64,000 nucleotides of DNA, from the NCBI GenBank assembly GCA_029783825.1, contig JAREIK010002415.1, positions 794,506 through 858,505 on the forward strand. Direction: 5' to 3'. This stretch comes from Sapria himalayana (Eukaryota > Streptophyta > Magnoliopsida > Malpighiales > Rafflesiaceae). Below the pieces are notes generated by a model that made no database searches, was not told where the DNA came from, and was given only the letters and a program-made list of their open reading frames with translations. Made by a program: the position numbers and the translations under genes. Numbering within the stretch: position 1 is the first letter of the stretch; each line of letters begins with the position of its first letter. Shown here piece by piece: positions 47,701 to 56,439 of this stretch.

Positions 47701-48675
47701 CAAGCAAATTGTTGATGTGCGAGTGACGCGTTTTTGTCTCTGCCTCTCCAGATGTGGCGGTGGTCCCAGTTTCTTTCAAATGATGGCCTGTCTGTTAGCT
47801 TCCTTTGGTATGCATAATTTCACGTCCCTTCTCAGCATACAGCGTCCGATCACCTAATAGACTTTACGTCTTCGGCCTTCAGCGACAACACCACACAATT
47901 GTCGACCAGTATATACCCATATATACATTATACATGCATACATACATACATACATACATATATGTGTGTATGTGGGTGGGTGGGTGTGTGTGTGTGTGTG
48001 TGTGTGTGGATATATAGAGTTGGCTTGGTGCAATAATATCTCGTTTAATTTATTTTGAAAAAAAAAAACATGTCGAATTCTGGCGTCTTTTACACCACTC
48101 ACCATTGGAATATTATACATCGAGGTGAGATGGCGATGATAACAACGCGGTCAACACAAACAACAGCGGCGAGTGACTCACTGGACATCCTTTCCATTTG
48201 AAACCTTGGTCAGCCTTAACGACAGTTTCTATGAAGCAAGTTTTTACGAAAGTGAAATATAACAATCATCCTCCAATAAATCTTTTAAAACGAGCACATC
48301 CCGTCAACTTTTAACTGGTTGATTCCGGTGAGCCATGTGTTTCTGCGTACCATAAGACTGACGGTTGTCCATTCAGGGACCATAATCTCAGTTCTTTCCC
48401 GCCACGAGCGGACAAAATTATTATTAGCAGTTTATAATTTATATGCGCCATAAAGCTACCTAAAATCATCAGTACTTTCATCATCTTTGCATTGTGGATT
48501 ATGAAAATGTTGTGCGATTTCTGTTCTAAGTTTAGTAAATCGAAGAGGAGAAAATTAACAATCAGTACTTCGCAAGGGGAACGAAAAAGATGAGCGTACC
48601 ATCGGTGACAGAAAATGCGACGGAGAAGGCGAATGGAAGCATGATCAGTGCCAGCATGGCGTAGGCCTGGTTCAT
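32141..48675 (-). CDS. DUF642 family cell-wall protein (spliced, three exons)
   Basis: The spliced coding sequence joins 48675-48600, 33278-32760 and 32676-32141 on the minus strand and gives 376 residues. Both introns are GT-AG and phase 1. Residues 1 to about 24 form a signal peptide (MNQAYAMLALIMLPFAFSV start). Two tandem DUF642 (galactose-binding-like) domains follow: the first from GLLPNGDFEHGPKP (26-39) to CGPLIDSIAL (179-188), the second from NNGDFEEGPYVFPNTDWGVL (203-222) to CGPVIDNVNLV (358-368). Each has a Cys pair (115/179 and 297/358) that could form a matching disulfide. Length and domain layout match plant DUF642 proteins, which are secreted to the cell wall, are reported to bind wall polysaccharides and influence pectin methylesterase activity; that role is family knowledge. 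No stop or frameshift is seen. Intron 1 is 15321 bp, full of transposons; intron 2 is 83 bp. Confidence 0.95.
32760..33278 (-). CDS. DUF642 exon 2 (first DUF642 domain)
   Basis: Acceptor AATCAG at 33284-33279; the exon begins GTTTATTGCC, completing the Gly codon. It is 519 nt long and ends ACTGGAG before the donor GTGATT at 32759. Reading through the donor would end in a stop at 32743, which supports splicing. Confidence 0.93.
33374..33394. repeat. (CA)n microsatellite
   Basis: About ten CA units, followed to 33433 by interrupted CACACT and CTCACT words. Confidence 0.9.
35016..38610 (+). pseudogene. CACTA transposase relic (TnpD type)
   Basis: In order on the plus strand: a transposase-associated domain at 35038-35250 (IRYSCNDCKCQN, then FYLIKNRFIRDYYIWY); the transposase-21 core with RLFVSKVIVNNMGWHKEYII near 35837-35895, EDDVM, KYFDDCHPSFTDESQNIRLE near 35940-35998, KLACPYCMEDSDVFYLSKGE near 36330-36390 and SWFDNHSKFL; a DUF4218 block near 36900-37190 (ELLPQNIWEALTNISIFFKN, MEFFSINLSYESMIVGPVQY); and a DUF4216-like C-part near 37980-38340 (EYKTYQLR, LILFQIWVLEF). 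This is the full domain order of plant CACTA transposases, but stops and frame changes occur in every block. Confidence 0.9.
38611..41260 (+). other. 3' half of the CACTA element, possible second-gene remnant
   Basis: CACTA elements often carry a second product besides TnpD. Possible exon-like pieces occur here (a stretch with VPPILGGPCICSTTLTPVGY near 39030-39100, and an open frame at 40422-40736), but neither could be assigned to a known domain. The rest is AT-rich. Confidence 0.35.
41741..41770. repeat. (AC)n microsatellite, 15 units
   Basis: Uninterrupted AC dinucleotides about 100 bp right of the CACTA element. Confidence 0.95.
41771..44929. other. Unresolved, probably decayed retroelement sequence
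   Basis: AT-rich intronic sequence with many stops in all frames. Since a copia RNase H remnant follows on the plus strand, the upstream stretch may be the rest of that element, but no gag, protease or reverse transcriptase motif could be identified with confidence. Confidence 0.35.
44930..45340 (+). pseudogene. Copia RNase H remnant
   Basis: An open stretch at 45042-45224 reads ILCILRYVKKVFELSLSFIA, followed by a degraded sequence that lines up with the copia pattern of a repeat-rich ILRYLKG helix, a D-x-x-T-x-x-D region, then NFLRDN, stop, VSWK and a KVKYRV segment resembling the usual AEAEYRA. It is short and heavily decayed. Confidence 0.6.
45472..46316. mobile_element. MITE with AGAGCATCTC ends, 845 bp
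   Basis: The left end AGAGCATCTCTAACAAGACT and the inverse of the right end AGAGCATCTCCAAGAGACTG agree at most positions. Both sides are flanked by CTT (45469-45471 and 46317-46319), consistent with a 3-bp duplication as in PIF/Harbinger (Tourist-like) elements, although the usual target is TTA or TAA. Inside, 45783-45935 is hairpin-rich: AAAAAATGGTGCTAC occurs twice, and a GTGTGTG run is bounded by CACGGATTTTTTTCGTG and its relatives. No transposase. Confidence 0.65.
46330..46795. repeat. Long CT-rich polypyrimidine tract
   Basis: CTCTCTCT, TCTCTCAT, CTCCCTC and CCCCCCCCC-type words dominate about 450 bp with few purines, especially from 46440 on. In the DUF642 pre-mRNA it would be GA-rich. 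Open frames here encode only Ser/Leu/Pro runs. Confidence 0.9.
47937..48008. repeat. Compound TACA, TGGG and TG microsatellite
   Basis: CATA units (47937-47960), then GTGGGTGGGTGGG, then about nine TG units to 48008. Confidence 0.95.
48600..48675 (-). CDS. DUF642 exon 1 (signal peptide)
   Basis: ATG at 48675-48673 is the only start that gives a hydrophobic leader before the conserved domain. The exon encodes 25 residues plus the first base of a Gly codon and ends GATG before the donor GTACGC. Confidence 0.9.
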
Positions 48676-48995
48676 CTTTTCTTCTTTAGTTGATCAGAGC
48701 CAGAGATTGGAGATGCCGGCGGTTGGCGGAGGGATTTATCTGTTTTGAAATCAACTGTACGAAATGGCACTTCAAGTTCAATTATTTTTTTTCTCAATAC
48801 AAGTGAAAAAAATCACATGATAGATAACGATATGTTGTTAAACTTAAACCATAAAAATGTTGACACGTGTACAAGTAGTCACGAGGCTCAACTTTTTTTT
48901 CTTCTGTTTTTACAAAAATAAAAAATAAACATTATGTTGGTGGTACTGATACATTTGTACTCTAATGTAATATTTATGAAAATTTAAAAACAAAA
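48676..48995 (-). promoter_or_regulatory. Remaining DUF642 upstream region
   Basis: About 320 bp lie between the ATG and the copia LTR at 48996. On the minus strand the sequence just before the ATG (48676-48735) is mixed in base composition and could be the 5' untranslated region. AGATAAATCC near 48738 is a weak TATA-like word at a plausible distance. A CACGTGT word at 48862-48868 contains the CACGTG core bound by plant bZIP and bHLH factors. None of this is proven. Confidence 0.4.
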
Positions 48996-49280
48996 TATTA
49001 TAAATAAAATATTTATATGAATGGCAAAATAATCACATTCACATGATTTTTATAACTTATGATTTCCTTAGCTTGCCATTAAAATAAATAAATAAAACTA
49101 TCTTTTGTAAGTTTATCAAATATGCATTTGTTCACTTGTGTTAAAAAATCAAATAAAAAGTTATTTTATTTTTATCAATCTCTATTTTTCTTTTTTTTTA
49201 TCTTTTCAATTCTATTTTTTTCATATATAAATAAAAAATATATTTATCTTGATTTCATATTTTTTAATAACTTTATAACA
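48996..49280 (+). repeat. 5' LTR of the third-family copia
   Basis: Starts TATTATAAATAAAAT (TG lost) and ends CTTTATAACA. Contains a pyrimidine-rich block and TTCATATATAAATA as a TATA-like promoter word. It ends the DUF642 upstream region. Confidence 0.75.
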
Positions 49281-50556
49281 TATTATCATCACAACTTTAT
49301 TCTGAATGTATTATCTAATTCTTAACTTATAATTATTTTTTTATATCAATATTTGATTTTAATTAGAAACAAAAGAAACTAAATGAATGATCTTATAATT
49401 GCCAATTAATTAAATACTATATTTAATTCTGAAGTTTTTTTTTTTTGTTCATAATTAAATGTTATATTTAATTCTGAAAATTTGTAACTTTTATAAATAA
49501 GAGATCCAAATAATAAAAATATAAAACTCAAAACTTTGTGATAATTCTGATTCCGTATTTCTTCTTCTTTTCTAAAAATTAATAATTTATAATAGACTCA
49601 GTTCTTATTATCTTGTCATATATTAAAAAATAAAAAATTATCAACAATTTCAAAAACTCAAATTTATAATATTTATTATTTTAGAAAGAGATTATCTATC
49701 TTTAATCATTGGGTTTGAAACTTATCAATGTAATATAATTGGGTTTGAAAGTTTTTATGAAGTGAAACAATATTATCTTAAATTCATGAATATAAATGAT
49801 GATTGGTCATGGTTGTGATTATAGAAAAAATTTTTAATACCATAAGTGAATCACATCTTAAATTCCTTGAAGTGAATCAATGTTATCTTAAATACCTTGA
49901 AGTGAATCCTTCAAATACTTTGAAAATGAAAAAACTTACAACAAAAAGTGAATTAACATCAAGAAAAATTACATATGAGATAAAACATAATAAGAATCGA
50001 GATGTTGTATGCCCAAACATTCAACTAACCTTTACTAAATACTAATTAATAATAGAAGAAAATGAATATATATAGAAATGATTTTTACCAATAGTGACTA
50101 GTTGACCTAATATATTAAGATGTTGATTTCTTTGGAACTCCTAGTGAAAATTTAACAATTTAATGAATGATAATAATATTACTACTTAATGAAATTTTTT
50201 AAATTGCTTAATACATCATTTCATTATTACACATGGGTCTAGTCATATTATTTATTATTTTTTATATTAGTTGCATCTAATCTTCATGTGTTATTAATTT
50301 AAAGATGAATGAGAGTAATGTATGTCTTGCTAACTATACACCCACATAATAATTCTTTAAGATAAAAGATACTTTCTAGATTTGATATTAAAAAATATCA
50401 ATGTAAGTATCATATCTAATACTCCAATATTAATCGAATATCCTAAAAAAACAAATATAATACTATCATATGGAATTAGTTTCATATCGATAATACATTA
50501 TATTCTAGCAAACTTATAAGAAAGCTGCTCAATTTTAAAGATACATAAAGAAATTA
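49281..50556 (+). pseudogene. Probable copia gag region, highly decayed
   Basis: By position this should hold gag. The only longer open frame (49803-50045) has a repeated segment, CTTGAAGTGAATC at about 49867 and 49898, giving EVN repeats. No zinc knuckle or gag motif was recognised. Confidence 0.4.
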
Positions 50557-52794
50557 TAGATGACAAATGGGTCAGGACAAGCTGGGTGGCTCGGGCAATG
50601 CACAAGGAACGACAAAAGTTAGTCATGCTTGGCCCAGCACAACATGGTCCAGAACCATGCTTAGACCTGGGTCATGCCAGCTCAAGGCAATGCTTGTGTT
50701 GTGCTAGGCCAAGGGGTGTCATGCCTCGTGCTTGATTAGGCATGACTTGGGTGCCTGGCTCATTAGCATAGTTCACCAGCATGGTTATCATGACCAGGGA
50801 CAACAAACTGTGGCAGCCCTACCCTATCCATTTATAAATAATAAGTTTTTTTAAAAAACATGCCCTTCATGGTACACATGGCATGTTTTTTTAATGAGCC
50901 TTCTAGATTGTGTGCATCCATGCGGCATGACCTAGGCACATGCGGGAATGAATCCATTAAGGATGGTCCAACTATATATGAGTGCACAATGAGAGTATTT
51001 GGGGAATATAATATTCAAAATAAAATATATAATATCATATTTGATAACGTATATAATAATAGTGTATAGTCATCAACATTTTTGTTAAGACCATTAGAGA
51101 TGGGCTATTAGGAATGATTTTCCATGTTAGATATATGTGTCACATCATTAACCTAATAGTATAAATAAGGATGAAGGTTGTTTCCACAACTTTAGAAAAA
51201 ATATCTAATTTACTAAAATATCTTCGAATGTCTCGCAGATAATAGGGACTTGGTACTCTCTGCTTGTCTATAGGTCTAAAGAAGTAGAAATTCCAAATGG
51301 ATGTGAGAGAGCATTGAAATTGCACTTTGACTTACTCGTAGTTGGAGTCATGTATTAGATATGAATACGTGATATCCAACTACGTCAATAATAAGAGGGA
51401 TGAACTTTATATTGATGACATAGACTAGGATATAGAAATTTCATAAATAAAATTCCTGAAGATTTTTTATGATATAATGAACATGAATTCGTCTATTTAT
51501 ACTTTTACCATTTTTATTACACTCAGGTACATGTGTAATATTAGTAACATGTTTAAGAAATTTAGAGATGATCCTATATTCAGTGACATGACTGTTGGAA
51601 TAGAATACAAGTACTTAAAGTACTAGTCCAACATTTCATCTATTTTTTGTCTGACCACCTGCATGGATCCTAGGGTTTAGGTGGAAAGCATATAGAATAT
51701 TTTGATATATATATTTACATGCACGAACCAGGATTACCAACCTAAAAGATTCATCATGAAAAATTGACCAATTTCTTTACATATTATGATGCTAGGTATG
51801 GTAGTAGTTATAGCCAGGCTTCGAGTACAAATATGGATATCATATTCAGAGATGATGCCTTCTCCATTCAATTAGTGAGAGGGAAATATGAGATAGTCTA
51901 TTATATAGGAGTGAGCTATCTCGATACTTAGATATCTATTACTGCTCAATCTTATCATATAATAATAAAATGAATATTAATATTTTATTATGATAGAAAT
52001 CATTTGAATCCACTTATATTGTGTTGTCTAAGATAGCATGAGATCTAGTGACTCATCTGGGTATCGAACATAGCATTTAACCTTTTTTTTATTGTAGTGG
52101 ATATCATTTTATGTAGGAGATCGAGACTACGGTCAGATATCATCGAGGTATTGCATGCATGAAGGATTATAAAAATTCGAGGATGAGCATCTAGGTTAGA
52201 GCTGTACCAGGAGCAGGAATGCCATGAATTGCTGGCAGAGATAGATGATGACTCGTGGGACTTGGAAAATGTTGAGGCAACTCCCACCACTAGTGATACT
52301 ATTAAATACTTACATGATGATGAAGATTTACATACATATATAGACACAGATTAGCATTAGGATTGAGATTGATACTTTATGGTATCTTTCAATTTTGATT
52401 TTTTATATTTTGACTTTGTTACACTTTATATTTTTCAATTGATGCTTATAAATGATTATTTTTTTTTTCATTTTATTGTCGTATGTGTTTAATTTTTTTA
52501 TTTTGAAGCATAAATTAATTTTTTTTATTCATTATGGTGACAATGATAGGGTGACAGACATTGGAGTTGGATAGTGTTGATGTCGGGTGCCGTTGTGGGC
52601 TACTGGCTGCCCAAAAAATGGCATGATCCGACACGACAACATGACCCAAAAATGACTCAGCACGAAAGTGACTAGATTTCTTGGACTAATACTGATTGGG
52701 CCATGTTAGGCCAGACATATTCCTAGCCGTGCCATGCCTAGCATGACACAACTTTCCAACTGACGCGTGCTAGCATGCCCATTTGACACCTCTA
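50557..52794 (+). mobile_element. hAT element C, 2.24 kb, in copia
   Basis: The left end is TAGATGACAAATGGGTC and the right end CCCATTTGACACCTCTA. Target duplications are decayed (AGAAATTA on the left, GAATAAAT on the right). Ends are rich in GCATGG and CATGCC words, the CpG-decayed version of the family GCACGG ends. A plus-strand transposase relic lies inside. Confidence 0.85.
50970..52355 (+). pseudogene. hAT transposase relic of element C
   Basis: MRVFGEYNIQNKIYNIIFDN at 50989-51048 aligns with FREYKIQNKIFSITFDN of element A. The C-terminal dimerisation zone has RRSRLRSDIIEVLHA near 52108-52155 and an acidic tail WDLENVEATPTTSDTIKYLH near 52257-52316. The BED finger is absent, so the gene is deleted at its 5' end as well as broken by stops. 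Confidence 0.8.
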
Positions 52795-54600
52795 GAATAA
52801 ATACATATCATATTGAAACTATGATGAAAAATAATATAAAATATATTTACATTTTCTCTATTATTTTTTGTAGGTAACTTATAATAAAAAAACTCTCAAT
52901 CTCTCTCATGAGGGCATGCTATTATGATATCATACAAACATAAAGTCTGTCAAGTCATATGTATCTTGAATCAAAAGTTTAGCATGCAAAAGGCTAGGTC
53001 ACCCTAGGCCCTCCATGATGTAGAAAATCATAGAATACTCATGGATATCTACTAAAGAACCAAAAAAAAATTTGCCTGATGAATATCCATGTGTTACCTG
53101 CTCATAAGGTGAATTGATAATTAGACTATCAATTAGCAAAATAATATTTGGTTTGCTAATCTTTTTTGAGAGAATGAGTGAAGGCATGCTATTATGCATG
53201 ATATAGCTTGGTTCATATTCGACCAATGGCTTATCATGAATATTCACATTCACAATTTGTACTGAATAAATAAATAAATATTTCTCATTTATGAATCTTT
53301 GGTTGTACAATATATATACCACTTATACTAACATAATACACTAAAATGAGTTTCCAATGAAGACTCGAGATTTTGTAAGCTCTGATTCTTTGTCTATCCT
53401 AATATATCTCAAATCCTTAATGAGAGATATTTTTATTGCCCACTTTGTAAACTATTATTTTAATGAGAGTGTGTTCACTCTATTAGGAGGAGAAAAGTTA
53501 GTTCCAAAAGAATGACAACAAAATACTTAGAATATATCTACAATATCATATTTTGATCCACATATGAATCAATGTGAACTAGAAGTTTTAAAGGATAATT
53601 TATTTGCAACATCTCACAAATCAATTACCATATACTTTTATTGATATAAAGAATGTGATGAAGTCATATATTTTTGTTGCAAATACAATAGCATGAATTA
53701 GTTTTCCCAAAAATTAATTATGAAATTAGTCTATAATATGCCTGATGCATAGGAGACTTATTAGCTCAAAATATATAACACCTCAAAAAAAGATAAATGA
53801 TAATTGATTCCTCTAAAGAGATACATGATAAACAAAAGCCTTATATGAGTATATTTAAAAACAAAAGGCCCTTGCAGAGGCATATATTGAACAAGAGATG
53901 CCTGAATAGGTTTGAAATAAAGAAATAACCTTTGAAGAGATAGGTGCATGAAATTATGAGATCTTAATAAATTATATGCATAATAGAGAAAAATGGGATA
54001 AAAATAAATTCATTAATGAAGCAATATTTTCAGACTTGTAGTCCAAAAACCTAAATATGTAAAGCCTATTAGGTATAAATGAGTATTTGTACAAAAGTCA
54101 ATTGAAATAATGAGATTATAAGATGTAAATTATGATTAGTAGTACAAAGTTTCTCACATGGTTTTTGGTATTAACTATGATGAAAAATACTCCTATGGTG
54201 GACATAATTATTTTCTAGTTTCTAATGAGCTCGACAGCCTTTAAAGGATTAAATATGTGTCTCAAATATGTCATAACAACTTATCTATATGAATTCAAAG
54301 ATAATGTCATATATATATATAAATCCCTAAAGGATTTTAATTATATGAAGCAAATAATACAAAACCTCATAATATGTGGTCAAATCAAATGACAATAATC
54401 TCTATATGGATTGAAGTAATTTGGACACATGGTACAATAGTCGCATTGAATATTTATTGAAAGAAGGGTATGCAAACAACCCTATATGCCCATTTATTAT
54501 TATTTAAAAATTAGAAACTATATTTTTAATTAATGCTATGTAAGTCTATTTTAGTAATCTGGACAATTTTATTGAGAAAAAAAAATTGTCCATTCAATGG
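52795..54600 (+). pseudogene. Copia integrase C-part and reverse transcriptase remnant
   Basis: On the plus strand: FNESVFTLLGGEKLVPKE near 53457-53510, ISYFDPHMNQCELEVLKDN near 53546-53604, then TKGPCRGIYIEQEMPE near 53860-53915 (the region between integrase and reverse transcriptase), and RIEYLLKEGYANNPICPFII near 54443-54502, a diagnostic block just before the YVDD site. The YVDD itself reads VYFSN and is lost. RNase H is missing, so the element has an internal deletion before its 3' end. Confidence 0.8.
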
Positions 54601-54619
54601 ACATGAAAAAGGACTCATT

Positions 54620-54848
54620 TTATCCTAAGTTTTATATTGCACTATTTTCCCCTACATATAGGTTTTGTTCTACTAAGTTTTATTAGAAAGGTTTTTAATG
54701 AGGTAATCCTAAGCCTAACAGACTAAGAGCAATCAATAGAATAATATGAATATTATACTCATTTTCTTTCGATAGGTTTTATTTTATTAAATTTTACTAG
54801 TAAAATTTTAAAGAGATATATTCTTAATGGTGGTCATTCAAGGGCGAG
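54620..54848 (+). other. Copia 3' untranslated region and polypurine tract
   Basis: The stretch with repeated TAGGTTTT, CTAGTAAAATTTT and TTTTTAATGAGG words, ending GGTGGTCATTCAAGGGCGAG, is the typical 3' noncoding tail of this copia type. The polypurine tract at 54838-54848 directly precedes the 3' LTR. Confidence 0.75.
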
Positions 54849-55146
54849 TGTTTTATATAAAATATTTATGTTAGTGGTGAATAACTATATTCACATCCAT
54901 AAATATTTTCATAATTTATGATTTTCATAACTCGTTATTAACAAGAGTAAAAAGACCCATATTTTGTAAGCATATAACAGACATATATATTCACTTATCT
55001 TAAAAAATAAAAAAAGAAATGTTATTCTCTCTCTCTTTCTCTATCTCTATCTCCCTCTTCCTCTTTATCTTTTCAATACTTTGATTTTCATATATAAAGA
55101 GGAAATATTTTTATCTTGATTTAATATTTATAATAGTTTTACAACA
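54849..55146 (+). repeat. 3' LTR of the third-family copia
   Basis: Begins TGTTTTATATAAAAT and ends GTTTTACAACA. Contains a CTCTCTCTCTTTCTC block and TTTTCATATATAAAGAGG. Similar in order to the LTR at 48996, but clearly diverged, indicating an old insertion. Confidence 0.8.
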
Positions 55147-56213
55147 AAAAATATTTACTTTTTTGTAACCTCAAAATTATAAACCTATAAATATCCCTCT
55201 AATGCCATGTTAGCTTTTAAAGATCACTACCACATATCACATAATAATTTATTAAATAACAACTATATACATTTTTTGAAAAAAATATATTATATATATG
55301 GTATTCAAAAAAATATGCTATAAATATATATATATATTCAATAAAAATTATAAAGAGTGTGTGTGTGCTATATTGCATTTTTTGTAAAAGTAAATAGAGT
55401 ATACATATATTGTATATGTATTATATCAAAATCATTTCTATAGTATATGTTTTTCAAAAAATATATACACAATAGAGAAACTCCGCATGTTTCAAAGAAT
55501 TCATTTGGACATTATTAAGAACTAGATTAGCTATTGTGGGTTGGTAAGTGTTTTTTGTTTACAAAACATGTAGAATTCATTTGTGTAGCATTTATTGTCT
55601 TATTCCTTTAGAAGCATGCCTATATTTAGATTATGGTTATCCAATCCACTGGCAATAGTCGATTGATCATTCCCAAATGGGTATCTCGATCATCATACTC
55701 AAACATAAGTATCAGATAATTAACCAACATTTTACTTCCATCATCATATTTCCATTTCTACTACGTCAAATTCTTGTTGCCAAAAAGTTCTTAATTTTTT
55801 GGTATATTTCTATTGTTTTCACTCCCAAAATACATTTAATCATACTTTAATTTTCACTTTCATTATATCATGCATTTACTCGATATAGCATACATATATA
55901 GAGTATGCAAATACCATATATGTATTCTATACATATTTTTCTAAAATGTATAGAGTATATGTATACTTTATATATAGTATATGTATACTATATATGAATT
56001 ATTTCAAAAAATCTAGAGGATTTGTATATTTTATATATAGTATATATACATATATAGAGTATATTTATATGCAAATTATTATGTATATGTTTTTCGAAAA
56101 AACATCTACATGGTTTTGAAATAATACATATAATGTATATATGTATTTTGAATATTGTGTATATTGAATATTGTGAATATTGTATATTGAGAATGCATAA
56201 CATCTAAATATCT
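55147..56213. other. AT-rich sequence with TATA-type alternation and TTTTTCAAAAAA words
   Basis: Runs such as ATATATATA, GTATATGTATAC and GTTTTTCAAAAAATATATA dominate, particularly at 55280-55480 and 55880-56200. A middle stretch (55500-55880) has more mixed sequence without a recognised gene. Similar sequence lies beside the copia LTRs at 21391-21630, 29979-30240 and 60650-60725. Confidence 0.5.
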
Positions 56214-56426
56214 TGTTATAAAATAAAGCCAGCAATAATTTGAAAATAAAAAATGTAATCATAAGCCAATAAATATACAATAAACAAAATACAAGTAAAA
56301 GGGAATTGGGATTTTTGGGAATGATTCTCAAAGGCGAGGAATCTCTTTTTATTGAAAACAAATAATGAAATCTCAAAGGGATTTCCGATGTGGTTTAGGT
56401 GAGTTTCACCTAACCCTTTCGTAATA
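56214..56426 (-). repeat. 3' LTR, family B copia, 213 bp
   Basis: Minus strand from about 56426 to 56214, ending ATAACA. It shares TTAGGTGAAACTCACCTA and CAATTCCCTTTTACTTGTATTT with the 5' LTR. Its TATA box word reads TTCAATAAAAAGAG, changed from TTCTATAAAAGGAG. Confidence 0.88.
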
Positions 56427-56439
56427 ATCTCCCACTTGA

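Larger units (their letters stand above)
33279..48599 (-). other. DUF642 intron 1, 15.3 kb, transposon-filled
   Basis: Contents from the 3' end of the intron: a CA microsatellite, the CACTA element (33465-41644), decayed retroelement DNA with a copia RNase H remnant near 44930-45340, a MITE (45472-46316), a polypyrimidine tract (46330-46795), AT-rich sequence, and a TACA/TG microsatellite (47937-48008). The stretch 47700-48599 next to exon 1 is less AT-rich and transposon-free by eye, and could hold regulatory sequence. Confidence 0.9.
48996..55146 (+). mobile_element. Copia retrotransposon (third family) with nested hAT element C
   Basis: Similar sequences of about 285-298 bp at 48996-49280 and 54849-55146 act as LTRs; they share AAAATATTTATG, ATTCACAT, TTATGATTT, TTTGTAAG, TATCTTTTCAAT, TTTTCATATATAAA and TTATCTTGATTT in order. 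The left one is followed by TATTATCATC, a decayed primer binding site. The right one is preceded by AAGGGCGAG, a polypurine tract. Flanks CAAAA and AAAAA are compatible with a 5-bp duplication. Reverse transcriptase is on the plus strand. A 2.24 kb hAT element sits inside. Confidence 0.8.
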
